Assembly (NCBI GenBank): GCA_019459145.1
Contig: JAIBEK010000031.1
Coordinates: forward strand, 1 to 64,000
Reading direction: 5' to 3'
From: Arenimonas sp.
GTDB lineage: Bacteria > Pseudomonadota > Alphaproteobacteria > Rhizobiales > Rhizobiaceae
Length of the DNA stretch: 64,000 bases
The position numbers were made by a program, and so were the translations under genes. Every line of letters begins with the position of its first letter. Within the stretch, counting starts at the first letter, position 1. Below are positions 22,340-31,977 of the stretch, one piece after another. The notes beneath the pieces are model-generated. The model was not told where the DNA came from. It did no database searches and saw only the letters and a program-made list of their open reading frames with translations.

Positions 22340-24703
22340 CTACTCCCTGGATTTCAGAACCGCGATGAGATCGAGCTCATCGATCCTGCGGCGCACGATC
22401 AGCGCGGAGGCAAGCGATGCCCCGAGAACGACGAGGCTCGCCACGGCAAATGTCGATGCGTTGATGAAGAAGGGTATGCGGAAAAGGTCGCTCTCGATCC
22501 CTTCCACCACCAGCCTGGCGAGGGAATAACCGAGCAGCCAGCCGAGCGGCTGGGCGGCGAGGATGACCACCGCAAGTTCGGTCATCAACACGCTGGAGAC
22601 CTCCGCGGGCGTGAATCCGAGTACCCGCAGGCTTGCCAGTTCGCGCGCCCGCTCCGAAAGCTGGATGCGCGCCGAATTGTAGATCAGGCCGAAGGCGACG
22701 ATAACGGCCAGTGTGGTATAGACGATCTGCATCATCAGGATATTCTCTTCGATGGTCGCCCGGAAGCGCTCACGCGACAGCCCGATCAGCATGACGAAAG
22801 CGAGAGCCGGCGTGTTCTTGACCTCGGCGAACAGCGCATCCTTCTCCAGCGCATCGAGCGAAACGCGCGCACCGGAAATCCGCCGGCCGTCGCCGACCAG
22901 CCGATGCAGTGCCTCGATATGCATGTAGGCGTCGATGCCGACCAGGCTCTGGCTGATGCCGCTCACCGGAACCATCACCTTGCGGTGGTCGCGCTCGACC
23001 AGTTCCACCTCCACCATGTCGCCGACCCTCAACTCCAGTGCCTCGGCAACGCGCCCGATCAACAGCATTCCGCTCGGCGGCGGCGGGATGGGTCGCATGT
23101 CGGCATCCATGATGCGGCCAAGATCCGTCTTTGACTCGACGCCGAAGACCATCAGATCCTTCTCATGATGGCGATTGCGGAGCGTCACCGAGATGACGCG
23201 AAACGGCTCGGCGCGCAGGACACCCGGCAGTTGCCGCACGGAATCGAGGGCCGCCATCGGTCGGTCCTGGTCAAAATGCAGGCTCGCATCCTGCCGCTCC
23301 ATGCGGAAGAAGATTTCATCGACCATATAGCCGACGGCATCGGACGAAAACATCGACACGACCAGCAGCGCGACCGAAAAGGACACCCCGAGCGAGGTCA
23401 GGAAGGAACGGACCGGCGCCCTGATGATCTGCCTGAAGGCCATGATGGTCAGTTGCGACAGGAATTTCGGCCCATGCCCGTGCCCCTTGAACAAGGCGCG
23501 GAAGCGCAACGGCGCCGGCGGCAACATGGCAACGGCCGCAGGCAGCGCGACGACAGCCCAGATCGCCCGCACCGCCCCGGCAAACGCGGCCGCGACGCAG
23601 ATCCCCGCCGAGAGCGCATAGAGATCGAAACTCTCGCGGAAGATCAGGAAGGGGAAGGAGAAGAAGCGCGCATAGAGCTTGGTCATCTCGCGCCCGGTCC
23701 AGTTTCCCGCCAGAAACCCGATCGCCACGCCGATCAGCGCGATGACGATCGTTAGTTTGAGATAGTGCCAGGCGACCTCCGTCTCGCGGTAGCCGAGCGC
23801 CTTCAACAGACCGATCTGCTCGCGCTCCAGCGTGATCAGGCGGGTCAGGATCATGTTGACCAGGAAGGCGGCGACGAACAGGAAAATGGGTGGAATGATC
23901 GCCGCCATCGCTCGCAGTTGTTCGAGTTCGTCGGCGAGGAAGGTGTCGGAGATCTGGTCCTCGCGCTCATAGGCGCCGCGTCCGCCATATTGCTCGAGCA
24001 AATCGTCCAGCGCCGCCGTCGTCACGTCCAGGTTTGTGCCGCGCAATGTCGACAACACGACATTGTTGAAGGCGTCGCCCATGTCGAAAATGCCTTCAAG
24101 CGCCTTGCGCGACATGTAGAAGACGCCGAAGCGCCGTGGATCCGGGACCATGTCGCCGGGGCCGATCGTGTAGATATACTCCGGCGACAGCACGATGCCG
24201 GTCACGGTCAGGATCTGCTTGCGGCCGTTCATCACAGCGGCAAACCGGCTTCCTTCCTTCAGGCGATGCGCCTTGGCGAAGCTGTCGAGCACGGCCGCCT
24301 CATTGGCCCGCCCCGGTTCCGGCAGCCGGCCGCTGCGGATATAGAGCCGGTTGACGCCCGGCTGGCCGCTGTCGGGCAAGGAGACGGCCACACCGGTCGC
24401 GGGCTCGACCATCCCCTCGATGTCGAGCAGCACATATTTGACGATGCGAAGCTCCAACCCGCCGATCCCCTCGATCGCCGCGATCCGGTCGCGCAGATGC
24501 AGCGGCGCCCGATTGGCCTCGGCGAAGAGATTGGCAAAGCGATAGCGCTCGTAGAAGACGTCACGCGTCTCCTCGAGCGAGCGGTAGGAGCCGATGGCGA
24601 TGATGATCGTCGCAACGCCGCAGGCCATGACCAGCGCCACGGCAAGCACCTGGGCCCAGAGCCGTATCAGGTCGCGGTAGAGCTTGCGGTCGAGCATCGA
24701 CAT
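22340..24703 (-). CDS. FtsX-type ABC transporter permease
   Basis: A 787-residue permease with two FtsX/MacB repeats: an N-terminal membrane helix (about 13-37), a large periplasmic part, helices near 260-285, 310-330 and 360-390, then a second unit (helix near 435-460, periplasmic part, helices near 660-685, 710-735 and 750-775). This double unit is the layout of the large DevC/LolC-like exporters that move lipophilic compounds or lipoproteins away from the inner membrane. The ATPase gene ends four bases upstream. Confidence 0.9.
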   Translation of the reverse strand: MSMLDRKLYRDLIRLWAQVLAVALVMACGVATIIIAIGSYRSLEETRDVFYERYRFANLFAEANRAPLHLRDRIAAIEGIGGLELRIVKYVLLDIEGMVEPATGVAVSLPDSGQPGVNRLYIRSGRLPEPGRANEAAVLDSFAKAHRLKEGSRFAAVMNGRKQILTVTGIVLSPEYIYTIGPGDMVPDPRRFGVFYMSRKALEGIFDMGDAFNNVVLSTLRGTNLDVTTAALDDLLEQYGGRGAYEREDQISDTFLADELEQLRAMAAIIPPIFLFVAAFLVNMILTRLITLEREQIGLLKALGYRETEVAWHYLKLTIVIALIGVAIGFLAGNWTGREMTKLYARFFSFPFLIFRESFDLYALSAGICVAAAFAGAVRAIWAVVALPAAVAMLPPAPLRFRALFKGHGHGPKFLSQLTIMAFRQIIRAPVRSFLTSLGVSFSVALLVVSMFSSDAVGYMVDEIFFRMERQDASLHFDQDRPMAALDSVRQLPGVLRAEPFRVISVTLRNRHHEKDLMVFGVESKTDLGRIMDADMRPIPPPPSGMLLIGRVAEALELRVGDMVEVELVERDHRKVMVPVSGISQSLVGIDAYMHIEALHRLVGDGRRISGARVSLDALEKDALFAEVKNTPALAFVMLIGLSRERFRATIEENILMMQIVYTTLAVIVAFGLIYNSARIQLSERARELASLRVLGFTPAEVSSVLMTELAVVILAAQPLGWLLGYSLARLVVEGIESDLFRIPFFINASTFAVASLVVLGASLASALIVRRRIDELDLIAVLKSRE

Positions 24704-24707
24704 GGCG

Positions 24708-25415
24708 CTACCAGCTCACGGCGGAAGGCGGCAGCCTGACTGCATTGGTCGAGGATTCCTCGATCCGGCCATCGCGGAAGGAGAAGACGCGATGGGCGAT
24801 CTGGCGGATGGCGGCATTGTGGGTGATGATCCCCATGGTCGTGTTGAACTCGGCATTGACCCGGCACAGGACGTCCAGCACCAACACGCCGGTCTTCGAA
24901 TCGAGCGCCCCGGTCGGCTCGTCGCACAACAGCACGTCCGGGCGCTTGACGATGGCCCGCGCGATCGCCACGCGTTGCTGCTCGCCGCCGGACAACTGCG
25001 CGGGGAAATGGTCCATGCGGTCCTTGAGGCCGACCATCTCCAGCGCCTCGCCCGGGTCCATCGGGTTGGCCGAGATTTCGGTCACCAGTGCGACATTCTC
25101 ATAGGCCGTCAGGCTCGGAATGAGATTGTAGAACTGGAAGACAAAGCCGATGTGGTCGCGGCGAAATTGCGTCAACTGCCGCTCGGAAAACCTGGTCAGT
25201 TCATGGTCGGCGCAGCGCACCGTTCCCGACGTTGCGCGATCGAGCCCGCCCATGATGTTGAGCAGCGTCGACTTGCCGCTGCCCGACGGGCCGAGCAATA
25301 CCGCCATTTCCCCCCGCTCGAGCGTCAGGTCGACGCCGCGCAGGGCCCAGACCTCGACATCGCCGGTGCGATATGTCTTGGTGACATTATCAACCTGAAA
25401 GAGTGCCTCTGCCAT
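24708..25415 (-). CDS. LolD/MacB-type ABC transporter ATP-binding protein
   Basis: A 235-residue ATPase: Walker [10 protein letters not shown] (about 39-47), signature [14 protein letters not shown], Walker [16 protein letters not shown] and the H-loop in ITHNAA. The LDSKTG variant is typical of the MacB/LolD family. MAEALFQ at 25415 is chosen because the 20 codons upstream overlap the putative promoter region. First gene of the exporter operon; partners are the FtsX-like permease and the HlyD-like adaptor. Confidence 0.94.
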   Translation of the reverse strand: MAEALFQVDNVTKTYRTGDVEVWALRGVDLTLERGEMAVLLGPSGSGKSTLLNIMGGLDRATSGTVRCADHELTRFSERQLTQFRRDHIGFVFQFYNLIPSLTAYENVALVTEISANPMDPGEALEMVGLKDRMDHFPAQLSGGEQQRVAIARAIVKRPDVLLCDEPTGALDSKTGVLVLDVLCRVNAEFNTTMGIITHNAAIRQIAHRVFSFRDGRIEESSTNAVRLPPSAVSW

Positions 25416-25467
25416 TTCGCACCACCGTGAACTTACCGCGACGATAGGGCAAGTACATCCCTGTCGC

Positions 25468-25483
25468 GTTGACATCTGTCAAC
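25468..25483. promoter_or_regulatory. Perfect palindrome over the putative promoter of the exporter operon
   Basis: GTTGACA-TC-TGTCAAC, two 7-bp arms with a 2-base centre, begins 53 bases upstream of the ATPase start. On the minus strand its outer half supplies a TTGACA hexamer, so a protein bound here would cover the -35 box. This fits a TetR- or MarR-type repressor of an exporter, but no regulator gene is adjacent. The surrounding 25416-25720 is otherwise without a gene. Confidence 0.55.
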
Positions 25484-25720
25484 AAAATCGCCGGCCGGCT
25501 GCCCCTGGTGAGGATCCCAGGGCCCGCACCGCGCGACGCGCGTCGCAGAACCTTCGCCAATAGGTCGCCGATCTCTTTGAAGGCCGGCCGCGAAATCAGC
25601 AATCCCCACGATTTCCCACCGGGACAGCCGCCTGTTTTACCGCTAGTATGGTTTGGCTCGGGAACAAAATCCCGTGTCGAAGCCTTTGGAGCATCTAATC
25701 ATTTTGCCCTCGGAGGGGTC

Positions 25721-26092
25721 ATGAAGCCCATTTTGTTCGCCGCCGGCCTGCTCGCCGCACCGACCCTCGCCTTCGCCCAGGCTCCCGGCCTGGAAGAAAC
25801 CTGCTCGCTCGTCGCGCGCAACTTCGAAATGGCCAGCGCGGTGAAGGTTGGCGTTGTCCAGTCCTTTCCGGAACTGACGCCACCGGGCGTCCGGCTGACC
25901 TATTCGACCAAGCTCGATGCCGAACCCGCAAGCATCACCGACACGATCGAGTGCCAGTTCGAAAAGGCGAGCGCGCCCTTCAAGCTCGTCAAGTTCTGCC
26001 TCAACGGCACCTGCTATGCGGCAGACGAGAAGAATCCGGAACGCCGCCGCCGCTTCGAGGAAGCCCAGTCGCTGCTCTCCCGGTCGAACTGA
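25721..26092 (+). CDS. Small secreted protein of unknown function
   Basis: A 123-residue protein with a clear Sec signal (MKPILFAAGLLAAPTLAFA, cleavage before QAPG). The mature part has cysteines in ETCSLV, IECQF and CLNGTC, which could form two disulfide bonds in the periplasm. The ATG at 25721 follows GGAGGGG by two bases, slightly close; upstream codons show no coding character. I do not recognise a family. It stands alone between two minus-strand operons. Confidence 0.75.
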   Translation: MKPILFAAGLLAAPTLAFAQAPGLEETCSLVARNFEMASAVKVGVVQSFPELTPPGVRLTYSTKLDAEPASITDTIECQFEKASAPFKLVKFCLNGTCYAADEKNPERRRRFEEAQSLLSRSN

Positions 26093-26176
26093 CCTTTGCA
26101 ATGAAATCGGTGTTCGGCCCTCATTCCAGGGGGCCGGACATTGCCTTGCCGCGAACCTGCTTCGGGCACACACACC

Positions 26177-26857
26177 CTACCCGCGCCAGGCATCCATTTC
26201 GGCGGATGAAAACGCCTTCTTTCGCCCGCGATGCCAGGTCACGCCCCGTCTGACGATTTTCGCTGGAACGCCGGCAATCACGACGCCCTCCTCGTCGAAG
26301 GCACTGTTGACGAAGGCCATGGCGCCGACAACGCTGTCCGCAGCAATGCGCGAGCCCTTGTTGATGATCGCGCCGACTCCCACCCAGACGTGGTCGCCGA
26401 TACTGATCGAAGCCGGCATGTTGAGCCGCTTTCCGGTCTGGCGATCGATGAGCGAATGCGCATCGGTGGTGCGGATCTCGATGTCGCGCGACAGCATGCA
26501 CCATCGCCCGATCCGCACGCTGCAACCCTCCTGGCAGAGAATATAGACGCTCTTGCAGGTGGAGTGATCGCCGAACGTCACGGTCTGGCCGTGATCCTTG
26601 ACGACGATGTCACCCTTGAAATGACAATTATCGCCGATCACCACGGTGTTCTTGGTGCCGAGGATCTCGATCGATCCATCGAAACGGGTGCCGCTGCCGA
26701 TGGTGATCGTATTGCCGGTACCCCGCTTGACGATCACCCGCCCCTTCAGCCCGGCCGCCCCTTTGTTCTCGAAGCTGTTTCCCTCCGGCAGTTCCAGCAG
26801 GAAGAACCAACGCGCCTTGGCGGCACGAATGAGCCCGGACAGGAACGACAGCTTCAT
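26177..26857 (-). CDS. Left-handed beta-helix (hexapeptide) acyltransferase
   Basis: A 226-residue protein with repeated hexapeptide units (GNTITIGSGTRFDGSIEI, GTKNTVVIGDNCHF) and the C-terminal catalytic-type block SISIGDHVWVGVGAIINKG and GSRIAADSVVGAMAFV, as in O-acetyltransferases of surface polysaccharides. His/Asp in RTTDAHS matches the conserved catalytic region. The start MKLSFLSG (26857) has GGAGGA six bases upstream. It is 33 bases after the type I adaptor gene and may be cotranscribed with the secretion pair; a polysaccharide target is inference. Confidence 0.85.
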   Translation of the reverse strand: MKLSFLSGLIRAAKARWFFLLELPEGNSFENKGAAGLKGRVIVKRGTGNTITIGSGTRFDGSIEILGTKNTVVIGDNCHFKGDIVVKDHGQTVTFGDHSTCKSVYILCQEGCSVRIGRWCMLSRDIEIRTTDAHSLIDRQTGKRLNMPASISIGDHVWVGVGAIINKGSRIAADSVVGAMAFVNSAFDEEGVVIAGVPAKIVRRGVTWHRGRKKAFSSAEMDAWRG

Positions 26858-26890
26858 CTCATCTCCTCCGGACATCCGTTGACCGCAGCG

Positions 26891-28204
26891 TCATTCCTCG
26901 CGCATGGCGCGGGCGGCATGGTCGGTGATGGGCTTCATCAGCCAGGACAGGACATTGCGGTCGCCGGTCAGCACATAGGCTTCCGCCGGCATGCCGGGAA
27001 CCAGTTCCAGGCCGGCATGCTCCCCAACATCCGCCTTGTCGACGCCGATATCGGCCCGGTAGAAGGCAAGGCCGGTGCGCTCGTCGACCTCGAGGTCGGC
27101 GGAAACGCGCACAAGCCTGCCATCGAACTCGGGCGTGGTGTTGCGATTGAAGGCGGTGAACCGCACCCTGGCGGGCTGGCCGACGGCCAGTTGGTCGACG
27201 TCGTCGGGCCGCACCTGGGCCCGCACCACCAGCTCGGCCTCGCGCGGCACGATCTCCATCAGAGCTTCCGCCGGTGAAACCACGCCGCCGGCGGTATGAA
27301 CCGCGAGCTTGTGCACGATGCCGGCCACCGGCGCGCGTATGTCGACCCGCTGCAGGTCCTCGATCAGGGCGATCTCGTCGCTGCGCAATTCGCCCTCGCG
27401 CGTTTCGAGGTCGCGCAATTCCGTCGACACCTCGGCGCGCATGGCCTGGTCGATCTGGATCTTCTGCAGGCCGATCTCCTCGATACGGGCCTTGGTCGCG
27501 GCGATCTGCGCCCGCAACTGGCCGAACTCGCCGTTCAGCCGTACGGCCTCGCGCTTCAGCGCCAGCACCTGGCTGAGCGAGGTCAGGTTCTTCGCATAGA
27601 GCGTATCCTGGGCCTCCGCCTCCCGACCGATCAGCGCGATCTCGTCCTGCTTCGCCGTCATCTGCACCGACAGGCCCGACACCTGTTCCTCGAGCTGAAC
27701 CGCCTGGCCGTCCAGCCGCTCCTTCTGGCCCTCGCGCTCGGCGCGACGATCGGCAAACAGTCGCCGCTCGGCCTGCATGATCGCGTCGCGGTCGGCCGGC
27801 GGCAGGCGGTCGACGAGCGGCGCCGGCACCTCGACCGAAGCCGCGTCGCTCAGTTCGGCAAGCAGGCGGGCCTTGCGGGCATAGAGCTGGTCGAGCGTCG
27901 CCTTGGTCGCATCGAGCTTGGCGCGGATCACCGTGTCGTCGAGCTTGATCAGAATCTCGCCCGCATCCACCGCCCGCCCCTCGCCGACCAGCAATTCGCC
28001 GACGACACCGCCCTTGGGATGCTGGACCTTCTTGACATTGCCCTCGACCACCAGGAAGCCGGTGGCGATGACCGCACCGGAAAGGCTGGTGGTCATGGCC
28101 CAGGCACCGATCGCCGTGAGAAAAAGGATGGCCGAGAGCAGCCCGGCGATCAGATGCCGGTCGAGCGAGCGGCCAAGGCCCTTGTTGCGCCGGACGGGCA
28201 TCAT
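26891..28204 (-). CDS. Type I secretion periplasmic adaptor (HlyD/PrtE/PrsE family)
   Basis: A 437-residue membrane-fusion protein with one N-terminal membrane segment (about 19-40), a lipoyl-type motif (VVGELLVGEGRAVDAGEIL in part), a long coiled coil (about 95-270) and a C-terminal domain with VVRAQVRPDDVDQL typical of type I secretion adaptors. The start ATG overlaps the ABC-transporter stop (ATGA). It links the inner-membrane ATPase to an outer-membrane TolC protein, which is not encoded here. Confidence 0.93.
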   Translation of the reverse strand: MMPVRRNKGLGRSLDRHLIAGLLSAILFLTAIGAWAMTTSLSGAVIATGFLVVEGNVKKVQHPKGGVVGELLVGEGRAVDAGEILIKLDDTVIRAKLDATKATLDQLYARKARLLAELSDAASVEVPAPLVDRLPPADRDAIMQAERRLFADRRAEREGQKERLDGQAVQLEEQVSGLSVQMTAKQDEIALIGREAEAQDTLYAKNLTSLSQVLALKREAVRLNGEFGQLRAQIAATKARIEEIGLQKIQIDQAMRAEVSTELRDLETREGELRSDEIALIEDLQRVDIRAPVAGIVHKLAVHTAGGVVSPAEALMEIVPREAELVVRAQVRPDDVDQLAVGQPARVRFTAFNRNTTPEFDGRLVRVSADLEVDERTGLAFYRADIGVDKADVGEHAGLELVPGMPAEAYVLTGDRNVLSWLMKPITDHAARAMREE

Positions 28205-29907
28205 GACTGCCCCTCCTTGTCGACCACTGTGAGCGCCGGCGCAGAGGGCGGGCGTTGCGCCGGCTGGCGCGGCTGGGTGAGCAGGTTGATGATCTCGTCG
28301 CGCGGGCCAAACGCCTTGACCGCTCCCTGATCCATGATCAGCAGCCGGTCGAGCACGGCCAGCACGCTGTCGCGATGGGCAACGACGATGGCGATGCCGC
28401 CGCGGGCCTTGATGCCGCGCAATGCTGCGGCGAGCGCCAGTTCGCCCTCGGCGTCGAGATTGGAATTGGGCTCGTCCAGTACCACCAGGAACGGATCGCC
28501 ATAGAGCGCCCGGGCGAGCGCGACCCGCTGGCGCTGACCGGCGGACAGGGCCTCGCCGCCGGCGCCGAGCCGCGTCTCGTAGCCGTCCGCCAGGGCAACG
28601 ATCATGTCATGGGCGCCCGCCGCCTTCGCCGCAGCGACGATTGCCGCAGGGTCCGCGTTGCGTTCCAGCCGCGCGATGTTCTCGGCGATCGTTCTGGCGA
28701 AGAAATCCGACAGCTGCGGCATGTAACCGACATGACGGCTGCGTGCTTCGGCCGACCATTGGTCGAGGCTCGCCCCGTCGAGGCAGACCTTGCCGCGCAT
28801 GGCCGGCCAGGCGCCGGTGATCGCGCGCACCAGCGAGGACTTGCCGGAGGCGCTCGGTCCGATGATCCCCAGCACCGTGCCCGCCTCCAGTCGGAACGAG
28901 ACATTCTGCACGGTGAGCCGCTGTCCGCCCGCCGGTGGACCGACATAGAGCCCCTCAATGCTCAGGCTGCGGCTCGGTGGCGGCAGGGCCGTGCGTTCCT
29001 CCTGCTGCGGAAATGCCGCAAAGGCCCGCTGCAGCCGCTTCCACGACTGTTGCGCCGACAACAGCCCGCGCCAATTGGCCACCAGCTGCTCGACCGGCGC
29101 CAGCGCGCGGGCGACGATGATCGATCCGGCGATGATCGCGCCGCCGCTCAGGCTTCCCTCCACCACCAGATAGGCGCCGACCCCGAGCGAGGCCGACTGC
29201 ACCACCTGGCGGATCGTCTTCGAGAGCCCGGAATAGAAGCCGGCAATGTCGCCCGTGCGCCGCTGCGCCTCGGCGGCGGCGTCGGCCGCTTCGTTCCAGC
29301 GGCCGGCAGCCCTTGCATGCATGCCGAGCGCCACGAGGATTTCCGCATTGCGACTGGCGTCCTCACCGATCGCGTTGCGGGCGGAGAGCTCGGCGGCCTG
29401 ATCGGCGGTCGGCTTGCGCGTCTGGAAACTGGCGGCGAAATTGAGCGCCAGCAGCAGAACGAGCGTGCCCGTCGCCAGCCAGCCGATCGCCGGATGGAGG
29501 AAGAAGCAGGCCGCCAGATAGACCGGCAGCCAGGGCAGATCGAAGAAGGTGACAGGCCCCGGCCCGGCGAGGAACAGCCGGATCTGGTCGAGATCCTGCG
29601 CCGGCCTGAGGATGTCGCCACCGAGCTTGAGTTTCAGCGGCGCGCCGGCGATGACACCGAACACGCGCTCGGTGAGCGAGGCATCGACGATGCCGGCAAA
29701 CCGCGCGAGAATCCGCACCCGCAGCACGTCGAGCAGGCCGGAAAAGGCAAACAGCAGCAGCGCGAAGACCGAAAGGGCGACCAGCGTCGGCACGCTTTGC
29801 GACGGGATGACGCGATCATAGACCTGCAGCATGTAGAACGGCCCGGTCAAACCGAGAAGGTTGAGCACCAGACTGATGATGGCCGTCCCGATAAGCGCCC
29901 GGCGCAT
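28201..29907 (-). CDS. Type I secretion system permease/ATPase (PrtD/PrsD family)
   Basis: A 568-residue half transporter: a six-helix membrane domain (about 10-290) and an ATPase domain with Walker A GPSASGKSS, signature LSAGQRQRVALARAL and Walker B LVVLDEPNSNLD. The LSAGQ signature and the DEPNSNLD form are characteristic of the PrtD/PrsD branch that exports proteases, glycanases and RTX-like proteins. There is no peptidase C39-like N-terminus. The ATG at 29907 (MRRALIG) has GGAG six bases upstream. No exported substrate gene is adjacent. Confidence 0.94.
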   Translation of the reverse strand: MRRALIGTAIISLVLNLLGLTGPFYMLQVYDRVIPSQSVPTLVALSVFALLLFAFSGLLDVLRVRILARFAGIVDASLTERVFGVIAGAPLKLKLGGDILRPAQDLDQIRLFLAGPGPVTFFDLPWLPVYLAACFFLHPAIGWLATGTLVLLLALNFAASFQTRKPTADQAAELSARNAIGEDASRNAEILVALGMHARAAGRWNEAADAAAEAQRRTGDIAGFYSGLSKTIRQVVQSASLGVGAYLVVEGSLSGGAIIAGSIIVARALAPVEQLVANWRGLLSAQQSWKRLQRAFAAFPQQEERTALPPPSRSLSIEGLYVGPPAGGQRLTVQNVSFRLEAGTVLGIIGPSASGKSSLVRAITGAWPAMRGKVCLDGASLDQWSAEARSRHVGYMPQLSDFFARTIAENIARLERNADPAAIVAAAKAAGAHDMIVALADGYETRLGAGGEALSAGQRQRVALARALYGDPFLVVLDEPNSNLDAEGELALAAALRGIKARGGIAIVVAHRDSVLAVLDRLLIMDQGAVKAFGPRDEIINLLTQPRQPAQRPPSAPALTVVDKEGQS

Positions 29908-30110
29908 GAGGTCTCCGTGTCTTGATTGGTCCTGCCACATCCGACGAACTACTGATACTAGTCAATCCCATGTTCGACCGACGGGCGACAATTTGCAACG
30001 GGGCGTGATCTTTGGGAACTGCAGCACGGTATCCAGGAAACCGGCAGGGAGGCCATCTCGGCTCTTTTCAGGTCAGCCGGGTCCTGCCGAAGAGACTTAA
30101 ATGCATATCG

Positions 30111-30392
30111 TCACAATCGCGCTTTTGGCACAAACCCAACCCCGAATCCGAACAGGCGGCCCATCCTTTCCAACGTTTCAAGCGTGGGGTTCGCCGTCCC
30201 GGCTTCGATTTCGGCAACTTGCCGCCTCGTGAGCGACAGCGTCTTGGCAAACTCCTCCTGTGTCATGCCGAACCCTTTTCGGATATCTGCAACGGCTCCG
30301 GGCAGTAATAAGCCACCGGTTCGAGCACGCTCCGCCAGTGTTCGCCGGTTTTCGAGAATCTCTTCTTTCGTGGGTTTCTTCCAGCGAGCCAT
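30111..30392 (-). CDS. HipB-like XRE antitoxin (copy 1)
   Basis: A 93-residue DNA-binding protein with an HTH_3 domain in its second half (GMTQEEFAKTLSLTRRQVAE at about 42-61). The lead MARWKKPTKEEILENRRTL is charged and is shared with the second copy at 42165 (most residues identical). It follows hipA by 17 bases on the same strand, so toxin precedes antitoxin, the reverse of E. coli hipBA. It would bind the hipA-promoter palindrome and neutralise the kinase. Confidence 0.85.
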   Translation of the reverse strand: MARWKKPTKEEILENRRTLAERARTGGLLLPGAVADIRKGFGMTQEEFAKTLSLTRRQVAEIEAGTANPTLETLERMGRLFGFGVGFVPKARL

Positions 30393-30409
30393 TTAACTGT
30401 CCTCCGGCA

Positions 30410-31732
30410 TCATCGGCATGCCGCCAAAACGCCATCTGCGATCTCGATACAGCGTCCCATCGCACGGTCCAGAATGTCCGGAAACGCTCCCAGGTCTTTC
30501 GCCATAGTCGGAGCCTGGCGCAGGTGTCCGGCAAACTCCGAAAGGGCAGCCGCGAGCGCATTCTGCTCCGCAGGATCGTGCATCAGTTCAGCGCATATGC
30601 GCTTCCAATCGGGAAGATGATCGCGACCACCGTCACGCATCACGGCCCAGCGGGTGGAACGAACGATCCCCTCCTTGGCGAGCCGCATCGGGGCGAAATC
30701 AAAGAGCGGAGACAGCCGGATCGTGCCGTCCTGATGCTTGCTGAGTGCAGAATTCCGGCCGTGATTGTCGGGATTGCCAAGCGCGAGGTTGGCGATGTCG
30801 CGCTTCAAATATTCCACGACGTCCGCGAAGGGATCGGCCGAATATTGGCGCAGAACGTCGATATAAGCCTCATGCGTGCCGACATGGCCGAAATCGGCAA
30901 CGCCGATCGCTGACACCAGGCTTTCTTGGCCCTGCCGCACGGTTCCGCCGCCTTCTTTCTTCTTCCGGTCGAAACGGGGTATGATCAAAACGCCTTCGGC
31001 ATAGGTCGATGGTTCGCTGACATTCAGACCAATCCCTTGAGCGATCCGCGAATAGAGGGCTTCGCCTTCGAGGATCAGGCGGTCCACAGGCTCGTTGCTG
31101 CGGACAAGCTTGACGATGACGTGTCGCACGGCCTCATCATCGGTCACGAAGCCGTCAGGATGATAGAGCCCGTCATTCGCCTGGGTCATGGAGACCTTCG
31201 GCCATTCCCCTTGCAGACCGCTGGAACCGGAGGCCAGCATACCAAAACGGTCAGCGACTTCCATGAAGCGATCCGACCGCTCAAGGATTTCTACCTCTGT
31301 CACGCCTTGGCGCTCGACACCGCGCAGCCGGCTCATTTCGGCCTCGGCCGCTTCCTTGATTCGGATATTGCCTATTCCGCCCGTTGCCGATCGCAGAAGC
31401 AGCGGGAGATCAGAAGCGCGCGCGCCTTCGGCAAGGCTGAGATGCTCGGCAAGCTTTCGCCTTGCATGGCCCTGCGGCATAAGATCCAAGAGGAACGGCG
31501 GCCAGTTGAGGCTATATCGATTTTCGAGGTCAACGGGATAACGGACTGACAAGGCGCGATGGTCGCGGACCGTTTTTCCGGCGGCGAATTCCGCCGACGC
31601 CACGGTGACGAAATAGTCGAGATCGTAATCGACGATCGACGCGCCCTGGAAGCCGGTCGCGTCCTCCTTGAGTTCCAGCGTCGCGGCGTGATGCCACTCA
31701 CCATTGAAATGGGTTTGGAGCGTTAGGCGCAT
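30410..31732 (-). CDS. HipA family serine/threonine kinase toxin
   Basis: A 440-residue HipA-like kinase. Couple_hipA-like N-terminus (about 1-110), ATP-binding segments, the catalytic loop LGNPDNHGRN (D and N of the HipA active site) and the metal-binding SPLFDFAPM (about 340). All key residues appear present. HipA kinases phosphorylate aminoacyl-tRNA synthetases such as GltX and induce growth arrest. The ATG at 31730-31732 is shared with the truncated second copy at 42623. Preceded by a palindrome at 31779-31800, probably its operator. Confidence 0.9.
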   Translation of the reverse strand: MRLTLQTHFNGEWHHAATLELKEDATGFQGASIVDYDLDYFVTVASAEFAAGKTVRDHRALSVRYPVDLENRYSLNWPPFLLDLMPQGHARRKLAEHLSLAEGARASDLPLLLRSATGGIGNIRIKEAAEAEMSRLRGVERQGVTEVEILERSDRFMEVADRFGMLASGSSGLQGEWPKVSMTQANDGLYHPDGFVTDDEAVRHVIVKLVRSNEPVDRLILEGEALYSRIAQGIGLNVSEPSTYAEGVLIIPRFDRKKKEGGGTVRQGQESLVSAIGVADFGHVGTHEAYIDVLRQYSADPFADVVEYLKRDIANLALGNPDNHGRNSALSKHQDGTIRLSPLFDFAPMRLAKEGIVRSTRWAVMRDGGRDHLPDWKRICAELMHDPAEQNALAAALSEFAGHLRQAPTMAKDLGAFPDILDRAMGRCIEIADGVLAACR

Positions 31733-31912
31733 TAATTGACCCTTTCAATGGTTTAAATAATGCATTTATTTGAATTATTCAACCCATCAAAGTGGGTTGA
31801 TAACTGCCATTAGAACTGCCAGCTAGCGAGACGGTCATGGAAGCCTCTGATCCGGCTGACCATCTTCCGGCCGCACTACCGCAAGCAAACAGCATGAGGG
31901 ACAGGTTCAGCA
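31617..31912. repeat. Diverged copy of 42508-42810 (hipA 5' end and upstream region)
   Basis: The first about 38 codons of hipA, its promoter and palindrome, and the 3' end of the membrane-protein gene are repeated with scattered substitutions at 42508-42810. Direct orientation, about 10.9 kb apart. The copies bracket the mobilization and restriction genes and could recombine. Confidence 0.85.
31779..31800. promoter_or_regulatory. Candidate HipB operator (copy 1)
   Basis: TCAACCCA-N6-TGGGTTGA, 8-bp arms, 47 bases upstream of the hipA start. The same arms are kept at the second copy while neighbouring bases differ, which points to selection. HipB operators in other bacteria have a similar arm-spacer-arm form. 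Confidence 0.55.
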
Positions 31913-31977
31913 GCGGGCGCAGTACGCGAACGGGGATCTCTCGCTGGCCCCGCTCATAGTTATTGTAGCCGCCTTGG

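Noticed and set aside
29908-30110. Third att core at the left edge of the decayed element
   Set aside because: No match to the 16-bp core longer than a few bases can be found there, so the left limit remains open.
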